The notes: generated from the letters alone by a model not told the origin. Shown: positions 50,055 to 59,607, counted from the first letter of the stretch. The stretch: 64,000 nucleotides of DNA from Aldehydirespirator sp965203575 (GCA_965203575.1 OZ241894.1:1426001-1490000); one strand, 5' to 3'. Translations and numbers: made by a program.

Positions 50055-51728
50055 GTGATGCAGCGTGACCAGCACGTCCCACGGGGGTTTCGGGAGCCTG
50101 GCTATGTGCCTACCGCTGAGCGGTTCGTGCGGCATGTGGCGGACGAGTGGGGGGATCACGACCTGGTGGTGCTGGGTGAACGGCGGTTGAGCTACCGGGA
50201 GCTGGAGGTTGAGTCGCGGCGGTTGGGACGGGCTCTGCTGGCCAGCGGAGTGACGAGGGGCAGTCGGGTGGGGCTGCTGGCGCCCAACGGGCCTGAGTGG
50301 GTGGTGGCGTGGCTGGCCGCGGCCCGGATCGGGGCTCTGGTGGTGCTGCTCAACACGTTCCACAAGGCCCGGGAGCTGGGCTGGGCGCTGGCCCACTGCG
50401 ACGCAGAGGTGCTGCTCACCGTGGACCGGTACCTGAGCCACGACTACGCCGCCCGGCTGGAAGAAGCAGTGGATGGCCTCAGTGACCAGCGTCGCGAGGC
50501 CATCGACTGTGACAGCCATCCAAGTCTGCGGGCGGCGTGGATGTGGAGCCCGACCGGGATCACGCCGGCCTGGACGGGATCGATGGACGACCTGCTGGCC
50601 CGATCGGACGAGGTCTCCGCCGAGCAGTTCGAGACGGCAGCCGACGGCGTCGAGCCGCAGGATCCGATGGTGGTCATCTACACCTCCGGCAGCACCTCCG
50701 AGCCCAAGGGCGTGGTCCACTCCCAGGCCTCGGTGATCGTCCATCCGTTCAACCTGCTGCAGTTCCGCGACTTGGCCTGCGGCGACGTGCTCTACACACC
50801 GATGCCGCTGTTCTGGGTCGGCGGCCTGTCCTACGTGCTGGTCAGCGCCATGCACACCGGGGCGGCCGTCGTGTTCGAGGAGCGCTTCGAGCCCGGAGGC
50901 ACGCTGGAGCTGATCGAGCGTCGACGGGTGACCCACGTGGTCGGCTGGCCCCATATCGCCAAGGCGCTCGTCGAGCACCCGTCCTTCGACGAGCGGGACC
51001 TGTCCTCGATCAGGGGCGGCAGCTTCGACGAGATGCTGCCAGTGCACCTCCGGGTCAGCGATTCCCGCAGGAAGGCCACATCGCTGGGCATGACCGAGTC
51101 GCTCGGCCCCCACTCGATCGAGCCGCTGCACGCCGAGCTGCCCGAGGGCAAGGAGGACTCGTTCGGCCGCAGCGTTCCCGGCATCGAGCACCGCATAGTC
51201 GATCCCGGCACCGGCGACGAACTGCCGGCCGGCCAGGCCGGCGAGATCTGGATCCGCGGCTACTCGCTGATGCTGGGGCTGCTCGGACAAGACCCGGCCG
51301 ACGTCTTCGAGTCCGGCGGCTGGTACCGCACCGGTGACCGCGGCCTCCTCGACCCGGACGGCCATCTGTTCTTCCAGGGCCGGCTGGGCACCGTTATCAA
51401 GGCGGGGGGGACCAATGTGGCGCCCCGCGAGGTCGAGCTCGCGATCGAGTCGCAGCCCGGCGTGATGCACGCCTTCGTGGTGGGCGTCCCCGCCGCCGAC
51501 GGCCGGGGCGAGGCCGTGGCCGCCGCGGTGGTGGCCAAGCCGGGCACCGCCCTCGATCCGGCGGACTTGCAGGCCCGCCTCCGCCGTGAGATGGCGAGCT
51601 ACAAGGTCCCCCGCCACATGGCCGTGTTCGCCGAGCAGCAGGACCTGCCCTGGCTGGAGTCGGGCAAGATCGACCTCCAGGCCCTCCGCCGCCTGCTCAC
51701 CGCCCGCTTCACCAACGAACCCGTCTAA
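50055..51728 (+). CDS. AMP-forming acyl-CoA synthetase
   Basis: 557 residues. The core motif VIYTSGSTSEPKGVVHSQ lies near residue 210. GMTESLGPHSIEPL, then GWYRTGDRGLLDPDGHLFFQGRLGTVIKAGGTNVAPREVE follow. The catalytic Lys is expected in LPWLESGKIDLQAL. It is a fatty-acid or aromatic-acid activating enzyme. The GTG at 50055 is 7 nt behind TACGCT. It is divergent from the amidohydrolase operon and probably co-regulated with it. Downstream lies a dispersed repeat before the converging ABC permease gene. Confidence 0.92.
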   Translation: MMQRDQHVPRGFREPGYVPTAERFVRHVADEWGDHDLVVLGERRLSYRELEVESRRLGRALLASGVTRGSRVGLLAPNGPEWVVAWLAAARIGALVVLLNTFHKARELGWALAHCDAEVLLTVDRYLSHDYAARLEEAVDGLSDQRREAIDCDSHPSLRAAWMWSPTGITPAWTGSMDDLLARSDEVSAEQFETAADGVEPQDPMVVIYTSGSTSEPKGVVHSQASVIVHPFNLLQFRDLACGDVLYTPMPLFWVGGLSYVLVSAMHTGAAVVFEERFEPGGTLELIERRRVTHVVGWPHIAKALVEHPSFDERDLSSIRGGSFDEMLPVHLRVSDSRRKATSLGMTESLGPHSIEPLHAELPEGKEDSFGRSVPGIEHRIVDPGTGDELPAGQAGEIWIRGYSLMLGLLGQDPADVFESGGWYRTGDRGLLDPDGHLFFQGRLGTVIKAGGTNVAPREVELAIESQPGVMHAFVVGVPAADGRGEAVAAAVVAKPGTALDPADLQARLRREMASYKVPRHMAVFAEQQDLPWLESGKIDLQALRRLLTARFTNEPV

Positions 51729-51782
51729 GCGGGCACGGCCCTAAGAGGCCGAGCGGGTAGGCGCGCGAGTCCGACCATACGG

Positions 51783-51836
51783 GCGAGGCCGTGGCCCGAG
51801 CGGCCCGTGAGCGCAGCGAACAAGAGCGGGAAACAC
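51783..51836 (+). repeat. Dispersed repeat, copy 2 (54 bp)
   Basis: Identical, in opposite orientation, to 54491-54544 over all 54 bp, with the next few bases also matching apart from one. The core matches copy 1 at 21122-21158. It lies between the convergent ends of the ligase and the ABC permease, next to a 15-bp palindrome (51848-51862). Confidence 0.95.
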
Positions 51837-51877
51837 CCCGCGGCACCGTGAGGCGGCCTCACCTACCCGCCCATCTT

Positions 51878-54457
51878 CTAGTGGTAGCTGATGGCCTCCA
51901 GCAGGTCGATGCGGTTGGCCCGGCGGGCCGGGACGAGAGCAGCCAGCAGGCCGGCCACCGCAGCCACGATCAGGTAGAGCACCATGGTCGACCACGGCAC
52001 GGCCACAGAGGAGATGAGCGCGCCCGGGAGCGACGCAGCCGCGATCAGGCCGGTCACCGTCCCGGTGGCGACGCCGACAAGCCCGCCGAAGACGGCCACG
52101 ATCACGCCCTCCAGGAGGATCGCGGCCCGGATCTGACGTCGGGACATGCCCACGGCCCTCAGCAGCCCGATCTCACGGGTCCGCTCGAACACCGACAGCG
52201 CCATTGTGTTGGAGAAGCCCATCACCGCGATGAGCAGTGCGATGAGCAAGAACACGTTGATCACCGCCAGCAGCGAGTCGACCTGCACGGCCCTGCTCTC
52301 GCGGTACTCGACCTGGTCGCGCACCTCGATCTGCGGGAAGTCGGCCAGTGACGACTCCAGCGCGGCCCGGGCGTCGTCGGGGCCGGCACCCGCCGCGGTG
52401 ACTGCGGTGACCAGGCTCAACTGGTTGCCGACGATGTAGCGTTCCCAGTCCTGGAGGTCGATGACCCAGGACCCCACCACCGAGTCCTCGGTATGGAGGG
52501 CGACCACGTTGAAGGTGCCCTCCCGCAGGCTGGAGAACTCCAGGTCCACCTGATCGCCCACGGCCAGGCCGAGTTCGTCGGCGTCGTCGACATGCACCAT
52601 CACGTCGCCGGGACCGGCCCCGGCCAGGCTGCCGGACACCACGCCCGGCTCCACATGGCCGGAGAACGAGGCGAGGTCGGCGGCCGCGAGCACATGTTCG
52701 TTCCCACCGGCGGTGCGCACCCCGCCGGTCCGGAACCGGAAGGCCTCCACCGACTCCAGTTCGGGCAGCTGGGCCATCGCCTGCAGGGCCTGCGGACTGA
52801 AGACCAGTTCGAGGTTCTCGCAGGTGCCGGAGCACATCATCCAGTCGGCCTGAACCGACTCCTCCAACTGGTCGTCGAGGGTCTGCTTGAACGAAGTGCC
52901 GAGCACGGTGACCAGAGACACCATGGCCAGCCCGATCATCAGTGCCGAGGCGGTGGTCGCGGTGCGGCGGGGGTTGCGGGCCGCGTTCAGCCGGGCGAGG
53001 CGCCCGTTCAACGTGAAGATCCGGGCGGCCGGCCACCCCAGCACCTCCGAGAGGGGCCCGGCGACGGCGGGGCTACAGATGTTGACGCCCACCAGCATGC
53101 ACAGCGCTCCCAGGCCGATGAGCAGGATGATCCCGGACGTGGGGAGCTCCGCCAGCAGGCCCACCGACAGCAGCACCAGTCCCGTCACCCCGACCACTGA
53201 TCCGACGATGATCGACCGGCGCTGGCTGTCGGTGTCGATCTCGGCGTCGTGGGCCAGCGCCACCATGGGCGTCACCCGGCGGGCCCGCATCGCCGGCCAC
53301 ATGGCGGAGACCAGGGTCAAGCCGATGCCGAGCACCAGCGCGGCAACCACCGTCCCGCCGCTGACGACCAGTTCCGGCTTGATCACGCCGGCGCCTGCCA
53401 GTGACAGAACGCCGGTGATGGCTCTGGACACCAGCAGGCCGAGGCCGAACCCGGCAACGGTGGCCACCACGCCCATCACCAGGGCCTCCAACCCCACCGA
53501 GGCGACAACTTGGCGCCGGTCGGCTCCCAGCACCCGGAGCAGGGCGAGCTCCTTGATGCGTTGGCCCGTCACCAGAGTGAACGTGTTGTAGGTGATGAAC
53601 GCCGAGATGACCAGCACGATGACGGCGAAGGCAACCAGGGCGTTGCGGAAGAGGTCCACAAGCTCGCTGAACTCCTGGTCGCGGGCTTCCACCTGCTCCT
53701 GCTGGTCGAGGACCACGATGGACGGGCCAAGAGCCCGTTCGATTGATGCGGTGACCTCGGCCTGGGAGGTCCCCGGCGAGAGCCGCACGTCGATCAGGTC
53801 GTAGCCGCCGCCGCCGTGCAGGACCTCCCGGGCCGTGCCCATCTCCCAGGCGACGAGCTGGAACCCGAGCGCCACGTCGGGTTCCATGAAGTAGAAGTGG
53901 CCGACCAGCTCGAAGGAGTGGGTGCCGCTGGGGGTGGAGACCCGGTACCGCTCGCCGATCCGGAAGTCGAAGTCGGCCGCGGTCTGGTGGTCCATGGCGA
54001 ACTCGTCGGGCCCCGAGGGCCGGCGGCTGACGCCGTCGTCGAGCATGAAGACCCTGCCCAGCGACTCGTCCTCCGGCCAGCCCATCCCGGCTTGCTGGCT
54101 GAACCCGGCGTCGAGGGCGTTGCCGTCGGCGTCGATGGCCACCACGCTGAACTCGGACACCGCGCCGGCCACGGCCTCCACACCGTCGATGGCCGCCAGC
54201 TCGTCCTTCAACGAGGGGTCGAGCAGGGGCAGGTCCTGCCACTGGTCGGCCTCCTCCGAGCTGGACTGCGAGCGGATCGAGAGGTCGACGTGGTCGTACA
54301 GCCTCTCGGACAGGTCGCTCAGGGAGGAGCGGAGCCCGTCGGTGTTGATCAGGACGCCGACGGTGAGGGCCACCCCGGCCACCACCGCAAGCGTGGTCAG
54401 CCCGAACCGGACCTTCGTTCCGGCGATGTTGCGCAGGCTGTAACGCAGCAGGATCAT
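51878..54457 (-). CDS. FtsX-type ABC transporter permease (MacB/LolCE-like)
   Basis: 859 residues with two FtsX units. The first membrane helix (VRFGLTTLAVVAGVALTVGVLI) precedes a ~220-residue extracellular MacB_PCD-type domain. A three-helix set follows (VAFAVIVLVISAFITYNTF, then VMGVVATVAGFGLGLLVSR, then a long helix pair). The second half repeats this plan, ending in the FtsX block (SVFERTREIGLLRAVGMSRRQIRAAILLEG). Such permeases do not import solutes but use ATP to move lipoproteins, lipids, peptides or drugs, or to signal. The ATPase gene is 104 bp upstream, separated by a dispersed repeat. The whole gene is bracketed by the 54-bp inverted repeat. Confidence 0.92.
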   Translation of the reverse strand: MILLRYSLRNIAGTKVRFGLTTLAVVAGVALTVGVLINTDGLRSSLSDLSERLYDHVDLSIRSQSSSEEADQWQDLPLLDPSLKDELAAIDGVEAVAGAVSEFSVVAIDADGNALDAGFSQQAGMGWPEDESLGRVFMLDDGVSRRPSGPDEFAMDHQTAADFDFRIGERYRVSTPSGTHSFELVGHFYFMEPDVALGFQLVAWEMGTAREVLHGGGGYDLIDVRLSPGTSQAEVTASIERALGPSIVVLDQQEQVEARDQEFSELVDLFRNALVAFAVIVLVISAFITYNTFTLVTGQRIKELALLRVLGADRRQVVASVGLEALVMGVVATVAGFGLGLLVSRAITGVLSLAGAGVIKPELVVSGGTVVAALVLGIGLTLVSAMWPAMRARRVTPMVALAHDAEIDTDSQRRSIIVGSVVGVTGLVLLSVGLLAELPTSGIILLIGLGALCMLVGVNICSPAVAGPLSEVLGWPAARIFTLNGRLARLNAARNPRRTATTASALMIGLAMVSLVTVLGTSFKQTLDDQLEESVQADWMMCSGTCENLELVFSPQALQAMAQLPELESVEAFRFRTGGVRTAGGNEHVLAAADLASFSGHVEPGVVSGSLAGAGPGDVMVHVDDADELGLAVGDQVDLEFSSLREGTFNVVALHTEDSVVGSWVIDLQDWERYIVGNQLSLVTAVTAAGAGPDDARAALESSLADFPQIEVRDQVEYRESRAVQVDSLLAVINVFLLIALLIAVMGFSNTMALSVFERTREIGLLRAVGMSRRQIRAAILLEGVIVAVFGGLVGVATGTVTGLIAAASLPGALISSVAVPWSTMVLYLIVAAVAGLLAALVPARRANRIDLLEAISYH

Positions 54458-54490
54458 GGGCCCGCTACCTCAAGTTGCGCCCAGCGCGGC

Positions 54491-54544
54491 GTGTTTCCCG
54501 CTCTTGTTCGCTGCGCTCACGGGCCGCTCGGGCCACGGCCTCGC
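54491..54544 (-). repeat. Dispersed repeat, copy 3 (54 bp)
   Basis: Reverse complement of 51783-51836 without mismatch. It fills most of the gap between the ABC ATPase stop (54562) and the permease start (54457). Together copies 2 and 3 form an inverted pair around the permease gene. Confidence 0.95.
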
Positions 54545-54561
54545 AAGCTCGGCCTCTGGGT

Positions 54562-55392
54562 TCACTCGTCCAGTTCTTCGAAGAACTCGAGGACCTGGTC
54601 CATCGTGGCCCCCTCGGGGATGCCCCGGATGAACTGGCCCACCTGAAGGATCTTCATGTAGTCGAGCACCTGCTCGGCGGTGGGATTGATCAGCTCGCCC
54701 TTGAGGCCGCCGTCGGACAGGAACACGGTCCGGTCGGCGAACGACGCCGCCCTGGCGTCGTGGGTGACCATCACGATGGTCTGGCCCAGATCGTCCACCG
54801 CTTTGCGCATGAACCGCAGCACATCGGTGCCTGACCGGGAGTCGAGGTTGCCGGTGGGCTCATCGGCGAATACGACTTCCGGCTTGCTGGCCAGCGCCCT
54901 CGACACCGCCACCCGCTGCTGCTGGCCGCCGGAGAGTTCGTTGGGCCGGTGAGCCAGGCGGTCGCCCAGGCCGACGGTCGCAATCACGCTGTCCACCCAC
55001 TCCTGGTCGGGCTCTCGCCGGGCCAGCTGGATGGGCAGGGTGATGTTCTCGATGGCGGTCAGGGTGGGCACCAGGTTGAAGGCCTGGAAGATGAACCCCA
55101 CCCGGTCGCGCCGCAGCCTGGTCAGCTCCTTGTCGGACAGGGTGCTCAGGTCGGTGCCGCCGATGTAGGCCCGGCCCTCGGTGAGGTCGTCGAGGGCGGC
55201 CATGCAGTGCATGAGCGTGGACTTGCCCGACCCCGACGGACCCATGATCGCGGTGAATCGGCCCTGCTCAAAGGTGATGCTCACCCCGCCGAGGGCCCGG
55301 ACCTCGGTCACGCCCGATCCGTAGATCTTGACGGCGTCCACCGCGCGGGCCGCGGCAACCATCTCGGACGACTCGACGGCAGCGTTGCTCAT
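54562..55392 (-). CDS. ABC transporter ATP-binding protein (MacB/LolD type)
   Basis: 276 residues. Walker A is GPSGSGKSTLMHCMAALDDLTEG near residue 50. The LolD/MacB-type signature NELSGGQQQRVAVSRALASKPEVVFADEPTGNLDSRSG combines C-loop and Walker B. VTHDARAASFADRTVFLSDG is the H-loop. It pairs with the FtsX permease. A ~45-residue C-terminal extension ends in an acidic stretch (EFFEELDE). TATGAT at 55449-55444 is a plausible -10. Confidence 0.93.
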   Translation of the reverse strand: MSNAAVESSEMVAAARAVDAVKIYGSGVTEVRALGGVSITFEQGRFTAIMGPSGSGKSTLMHCMAALDDLTEGRAYIGGTDLSTLSDKELTRLRRDRVGFIFQAFNLVPTLTAIENITLPIQLARREPDQEWVDSVIATVGLGDRLAHRPNELSGGQQQRVAVSRALASKPEVVFADEPTGNLDSRSGTDVLRFMRKAVDDLGQTIVMVTHDARAASFADRTVFLSDGGLKGELINPTAEQVLDYMKILQVGQFIRGIPEGATMDQVLEFFEELDE

Positions 55393-55443
55393 GACTCTGG
55401 CACTTCGTTCAGCCTTCTCGCCGCCCGCCTTGTAGTAGCTAGC

Positions 55444-55449
55444 ATCATA
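55444..55449 (-). promoter_or_regulatory. -10 box (TATGAT) before the ABC pair
   Basis: On the minus strand TATGAT lies about 50 nt upstream of the ATPase ATG, within a small A+T-rich patch containing a GCTAGC palindrome that might bind a regulator. It implies a conventional leadered transcript, unlike most genes here. Confidence 0.4.
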
Positions 55450-55455
55450 GGAGGC

Positions 55456-56625
55456 TCACCCCCTGGGCAGGCCCAGGAGGCGCTCGGCGACGATGGTGCG
55501 CTGAATCTCGTCGGTGCCTCCCGCGATCGAAGCGGCTTTCGACCACAGCCACTGGCGTTGCCAGGTGCCCGCGGTCAGGTCCTCAGCCGGCTCCGGCCAG
55601 AGAGGAGCCTCCGCTCCCAGCACGCCCAGCGCGGCCGCCGACAGCCGGCGCGTCATCGACGAATGGATGAGCTTGGCGATACTGGAGTCGGGTCCCGGCT
55701 CGATGCCGCGGCCCAACCGCGACAGCGTGCGGTAATTCCGCAGGCGCAGAAGGCGCAGCGCCACGTACGCATCGACGAGGCCGTCGGCGGTGACCGGATC
55801 GCTCATGGCGGCGAGAGCCCGAGAGTCGGCCATCAACTCGTCGAAGTAGATCTCATGCACCACCTGCTCCTTGAACGGGTAGGAGGTGCCCCGCTCGTGG
55901 GCCAGCGTGGTGCCGGCCACGGCCCACCCCTGATGCAGCCCGCCCACCAGACAGTCCTCCGGCACGAAGACCTCGTTCAACCCGACCTGGTTGAACTCGG
56001 ACTCGCCGGTGATCTGGCGCAGGGGCCGGATCTCCACTCCCGGCGCCTCCATGTCGATCACCATGCACGAGATGCCCCGATGGCGCCCCCGGTCGGCTTC
56101 GGGGTCGGTGCGCACGAGGGCGATCCCCCATTGGGCGAAGCCGGCATACGAGGTCCACACCTTCTCGCCGGTCACCAGCCACCCGTCAGCGGCCGGCTCG
56201 GCGCGGGTTCTCAGCGACGCCAGATCCGATCCGGCGTCGGGTTCGCTGAAGAGCTGGCACCAGATCTCGCTGGCATCGAGGATCGACGGCAGCCACCTCT
56301 GCTGCTGAGCGGGAGTTCCGTGGGCCAGCAGCGTCGGCCCAGCCAGGTTGATGCCCACCCGGTTCACTGGTTGGGGGGCTCCGGCCCGGGCGTACTCCAT
56401 GTTGTAGAGCGCCACTTCCACCGGGGTGGCGCTCCGGCCCCCGACCGTCTCTGGCCAAGCGATGGCCACCATCCGCGCCTCGGCCAGCTTGGCCTGCCAG
56501 CGCCGGCCCCATTCGATCGCTTCCTCTCCACTGAGAGCGGCGTCGGGACGCTCGGCATTGCGGGCGAGCCAGGCTCGCACCTCAAGTGCGAACGCCCTCT
56601 CGTCGGCCGACAGCGCCAAGTCCAT
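55456..56625 (-). CDS. Acyl-CoA dehydrogenase
   Basis: 389 residues. MDLALSADERAFALEVRAWLARNAE is followed by QLFSEPDAGSDLASLRTRAEPAADGWLVTGEKVWTSYAGFAQWG with the FAD loop. The C-terminus has SIAGGTDEIQRTIVAERLLGLPRG; Gly precedes GTDEIQR, so the catalytic base must lie elsewhere, as in FadE-type actinobacterial enzymes. It closely parallels the protein at 61747-62931 in every block, but no small partner subunit is adjacent here. It is divergent from the NTF2-like gene. TAGGGT lies 9 nt before the start. Confidence 0.92.
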   Translation of the reverse strand: MDLALSADERAFALEVRAWLARNAERPDAALSGEEAIEWGRRWQAKLAEARMVAIAWPETVGGRSATPVEVALYNMEYARAGAPQPVNRVGINLAGPTLLAHGTPAQQQRWLPSILDASEIWCQLFSEPDAGSDLASLRTRAEPAADGWLVTGEKVWTSYAGFAQWGIALVRTDPEADRGRHRGISCMVIDMEAPGVEIRPLRQITGESEFNQVGLNEVFVPEDCLVGGLHQGWAVAGTTLAHERGTSYPFKEQVVHEIYFDELMADSRALAAMSDPVTADGLVDAYVALRLLRLRNYRTLSRLGRGIEPGPDSSIAKLIHSSMTRRLSAAALGVLGAEAPLWPEPAEDLTAGTWQRQWLWSKAASIAGGTDEIQRTIVAERLLGLPRG

Positions 56626-56678
56626 GCGCCGCGGACCCTACCGCCCCCCAACGGGGGCAGCGCCCGACTCCAGACGGG

Positions 56679-56684
56679 TAGCGT
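56679..56684 (+). promoter_or_regulatory. -10 box (TAGCGT) before the NTF2-like gene
   Basis: TAGCGT ends 5 nt before the ATG at 56690, the shortest spacing of the leaderless set. Confidence 0.4.
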
Positions 56685-56689
56685 GAGGT

Positions 56690-57139
56690 ATGGACAACAC
56701 CGCGCACGACCTGGATGCGGCTGCGGCGACGGATGCGATCCGGCTGCTGCTGGACACGGCCGCGATCCGCCGGCTGCTGGCCGCCTGCTGCCATATCCTC
56801 GACGACGGCCACTTCGACGAGTGGGTCAAGCTGTACACCGACGACTGCAAGTTCGCGGTGATGGGGAGCCGCACTCAGGGGCGTGAGGAGATGCGGGCCA
56901 TGATCGAGCCCTTCCAGACGACCGAGCTCAGGGGCAAGCACATGATCAGCGAGCCCCGGATCAACGTCCACGGCGACGAGGCCAACGCCACTACGGACTT
57001 CGCCTTCGTGGCCAAGGACAACAAGATCCTGCAGACCGGCCGCTACCACGACGTTCTTCGCCGGGAACCCGACGGCTGGCTGGTGTCCGGGCGGGAGATC
57101 GTGTTCACCGGCGACGAGCCCAGCGGTCTCGACGACTGA
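56690..57139 (+). CDS. SnoaL/NTF2-like protein
   Basis: 149 residues. An N-terminal helix (ATDAIRLLLDTAAIRRLLAACCHILDDGHFDEWVKLYTDDCKF) and curved sheet strands (FAFVAKDNKILQTGRYHDVLRREPDGWLVSGREIVF) match the cone-shaped NTF2-like fold of SnoaL_4 and ring-hydroxylating dioxygenase beta subunits. Such proteins act as small isomerases, dehydratases or structural subunits. It begins a plus-strand run with an acyl-CoA ligase, alcohol dehydrogenase and VOC protein, so it may process an intermediate in the same pathway. Confidence 0.85.
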   Translation: MDNTAHDLDAAAATDAIRLLLDTAAIRRLLAACCHILDDGHFDEWVKLYTDDCKFAVMGSRTQGREEMRAMIEPFQTTELRGKHMISEPRINVHGDEANATTDFAFVAKDNKILQTGRYHDVLRREPDGWLVSGREIVFTGDEPSGLDD

Positions 57140-57154
57140 GGGCGCAGACCGCCC

Positions 57155-58582
57155 GTGGCCCTCGACAAACTGCTGTCGGGAGCGCCGGCCCGCGACGACC
57201 TGGTCGTGGACGGCGTCGAAACGCACTCAACGGCGGAGATCGAACGGCGGGTCAGGACGGTTGCGGCCGCGCTGGCGGGCCGGAGCGTCAAACCCGGCGA
57301 CCGGGTGGCGTTCCGGCTTCCGACCGGCGTCGACAGCGTGGTGGCCTACCGGGCCTGCTGGCGCATCGGGGCGGTGGCGGTGGCGCTCCATCCGGCGGCC
57401 GGTTCACACGACCTGGAGCAGGCCCTGGCCCAGGCCGGCCCGGTCGTGACCATCGCGGCCCCAGAACTGCCGCCGCTGCCCACCGTCCAGCCCCTGGCGC
57501 TGGACGAGTTGACGGCGGGAGCGAGCGACGCCGCCGACCAAACCGGGAGACCGGGCACCCCTGACGGCGCCGATGCGGCCGTGCTGTTCACCTCAGGGTC
57601 CACGGGCACGCCCCGCGGTGTGGCCTACACCCACGCGAGCCTGGTCTACAAGATGCGCCAACTGCCGGAGGTTCACGGCCTGACCGCCAACGACTGCGCG
57701 CTGGTGCCGTCCCCGCTGGCCCATTCCGCGGGGCTCCTCTACGGTGTGCTGATTCCGGGAGCGATGGGCACCAAGGCGGTGCTGATGCCCCGCTGGGATC
57801 CGGAGGCGGCCCTCGACCTGATCGAGCGGGAATCGGTCACCTACATGGTGGGGCCACCGACGTTGTTCACGACCCTCATGGACAGCGACGCCTTCGACGC
57901 CGCCCGCACCGCCTCCATGCGGATGATCTCCTGCGGCGGAGCCGGGGTCACGCCCGCGTTCTGCGATCGGGCCGCGACCACGCTGGGGGTGGTGGTCAAG
58001 CGCTCCTACGGCTCCACCGAGGCGCCCACCATCGCCACCTCCCGGTTCGACGACCCGACCGACAAGATGATCCTCACCGATGGGCGGGCCTTTGGGGACG
58101 CGCGGCTGCGGGTGGCCGACGACGGCGAGCTCTGGGTGTCGGGGCCGGAGCTGGCCCGCGGCTACCTCGATCCGGCCGACACCCGGGCCGCCTTCGTGGA
58201 CGGCTGGTTCCGCACCGGTGACCTGGCCACCATCGACGACGGCTGGGTCACCATCACGGGCCGGCTGGGCGACCGCATCATCCGCAGCGGTGAGAACATC
58301 TCGGCAACCGACGTGGAGCAGCACCTGGAGGCCCATCCGGCCGTGCTTCACGCCGCGGCCGTGGCCGAGCCCGATGACCGGCTCGGCGAGCGGGTGGCCG
58401 CGTTCGTCGTGGCGCCTGACGGCTTCGACCTGACCGTATGCCGGGAGTGGTTCACCCGGCGTGGGGCCGCCCGCTTCATCACCCCTGAGCGGATCGAGGT
58501 GGTGGACGAGCTTCCGGTGCTGGCTTCTGGCAAAGTGGACCGGATGAAGCTGCAAGCCCGGCTCAGAGCGGGCGACCGGTGA
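57155..58582 (+). CDS. AMP-forming acyl-CoA synthetase-like ligase
   Basis: 475 residues, shorter than the usual 500-560. The motif LFTSGSTGTPRGVAYTH lies near residue 150. SYGSTEAPT, GWFRTGDLATIDDGWVTITGRLGDRIIRSGENISATDVE and the catalytic LPVLASGKVDRMKL follow in order. It should activate a carboxylic acid with ATP and CoA. Its stop overlaps the GTG of the alcohol dehydrogenase by 4 nt. Start: GTG 15 bp beyond the NTF2-like gene. Confidence 0.9.
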   Translation: MALDKLLSGAPARDDLVVDGVETHSTAEIERRVRTVAAALAGRSVKPGDRVAFRLPTGVDSVVAYRACWRIGAVAVALHPAAGSHDLEQALAQAGPVVTIAAPELPPLPTVQPLALDELTAGASDAADQTGRPGTPDGADAAVLFTSGSTGTPRGVAYTHASLVYKMRQLPEVHGLTANDCALVPSPLAHSAGLLYGVLIPGAMGTKAVLMPRWDPEAALDLIERESVTYMVGPPTLFTTLMDSDAFDAARTASMRMISCGGAGVTPAFCDRAATTLGVVVKRSYGSTEAPTIATSRFDDPTDKMILTDGRAFGDARLRVADDGELWVSGPELARGYLDPADTRAAFVDGWFRTGDLATIDDGWVTITGRLGDRIIRSGENISATDVEQHLEAHPAVLHAAAVAEPDDRLGERVAAFVVAPDGFDLTVCREWFTRRGAARFITPERIEVVDELPVLASGKVDRMKLQARLRAGDR

Positions 58583-59607
58583 CACCAGCAGCGAGCACCA
58601 TGCCTGCCGCCGTCTACCGGCGTCCGGGCGAGATGGATGTCACCGAGGTGCCCCTGCCCGAGTTGGGCCCCGACGATGCCCTGGTGGAGGTGGCCTACTG
58701 CGGGGTGTGCGGCACCGACCTCCACATGGTGCTCGACGGCTGGGGCGCGCCCGACACCATCTTCGGCCACGAATGGTCGGGCCGGGTGGTCGCCGCGGGC
58801 GCCGGCGCCCGGGTCGACGAGGGCGCCTCGGTGGTGGGCCGGGGCTGGGTGGAGTGCGGCCGCTGCCGGTACTGCCGGGCAGGGCAGCCCGGGTTGTGCA
58901 CCAAGCGCCCCCTCGCCGGAATAGACGACGACCACTCGGGGGCCTTCGCCCGCTACCTCGTCATCGACCACCGCAACCTCACCGCCGTTCCCGACACCGT
59001 CAGCCTGAGGGAGGCCGCCTACGCCGAGCCGCTGGCGGTGGCCATGCACGCCGTCACTCAGGGGTCGTTCCAACCAGGCGGGCGAGCGATGGTGTTCGGC
59101 TGCGGCCCGATAGGTGCCGCGGTGGTGGCCGTACTGATCGCCCGCGGCGCCGATGTGGCCGTGGTAGAGCCGTCGGAGCCGCGCCAGGAACTGGCCCGGC
59201 GGCTGGGCGCGGCGGTTCGGGCCGTCGACGAGCTCGAGACTCCGGCCCATCCCGGCCAGGTCGCGGCCGACGCCGTCGGCTGGGTGTTCGAGACCTCCGG
59301 AGCCCGCCAGGCGGCCCAGGCCGGCCTAACCCAGCTGGCCGGGGGCGGCACGATGGTCATCGTCGGCATCGGCATGGACTATCCGAGGCTCGACACCAGC
59401 CGGATGATCCTCAACGAGCTCGTCGTGACCGGCGCCTACGAGTACGACCCGGACGGCCTGACCGCCGCGCTCGACCTCATCGCTTCGGGCGCTCTGCCGA
59501 TGGATGTGCTGCTCGAACCGGATCCGGTCGGCCTCGACGGCATCCTCGACATCATGGGCCGCCTGCGCTCAGGCGAGTTGGCCGGAAAGGTACTGGTGCA
59601 GCCATGA
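58579..59607 (+). CDS. Zinc-dependent medium-chain alcohol dehydrogenase
   Basis: 342 residues. The catalytic zinc site shows as YCGVCGTDLHMVL and IFGHEWSGRVV. The structural zinc is held by four Cys in ECGRCRYCRAGQPGLC near residues 94-109. The NAD(P) motif is AMVFGCGPIGAAVVAVLIARGA. It oxidises an alcohol or polyol; threonine- and sorbitol-dehydrogenase-like layouts are similar. The GTG start overlaps the ligase stop; an ATG at 58600 is possible. The last codons (LAGKVLVQP) are duplicated in the DNA just downstream, leaving a 12-codon mini frame ending at 59642. Confidence 0.92.
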   Translation: MTPAASTMPAAVYRRPGEMDVTEVPLPELGPDDALVEVAYCGVCGTDLHMVLDGWGAPDTIFGHEWSGRVVAAGAGARVDEGASVVGRGWVECGRCRYCRAGQPGLCTKRPLAGIDDDHSGAFARYLVIDHRNLTAVPDTVSLREAAYAEPLAVAMHAVTQGSFQPGGRAMVFGCGPIGAAVVAVLIARGADVAVVEPSEPRQELARRLGAAVRAVDELETPAHPGQVAADAVGWVFETSGARQAAQAGLTQLAGGGTMVIVGIGMDYPRLDTSRMILNELVVTGAYEYDPDGLTAALDLIASGALPMDVLLEPDPVGLDGILDIMGRLRSGELAGKVLVQP

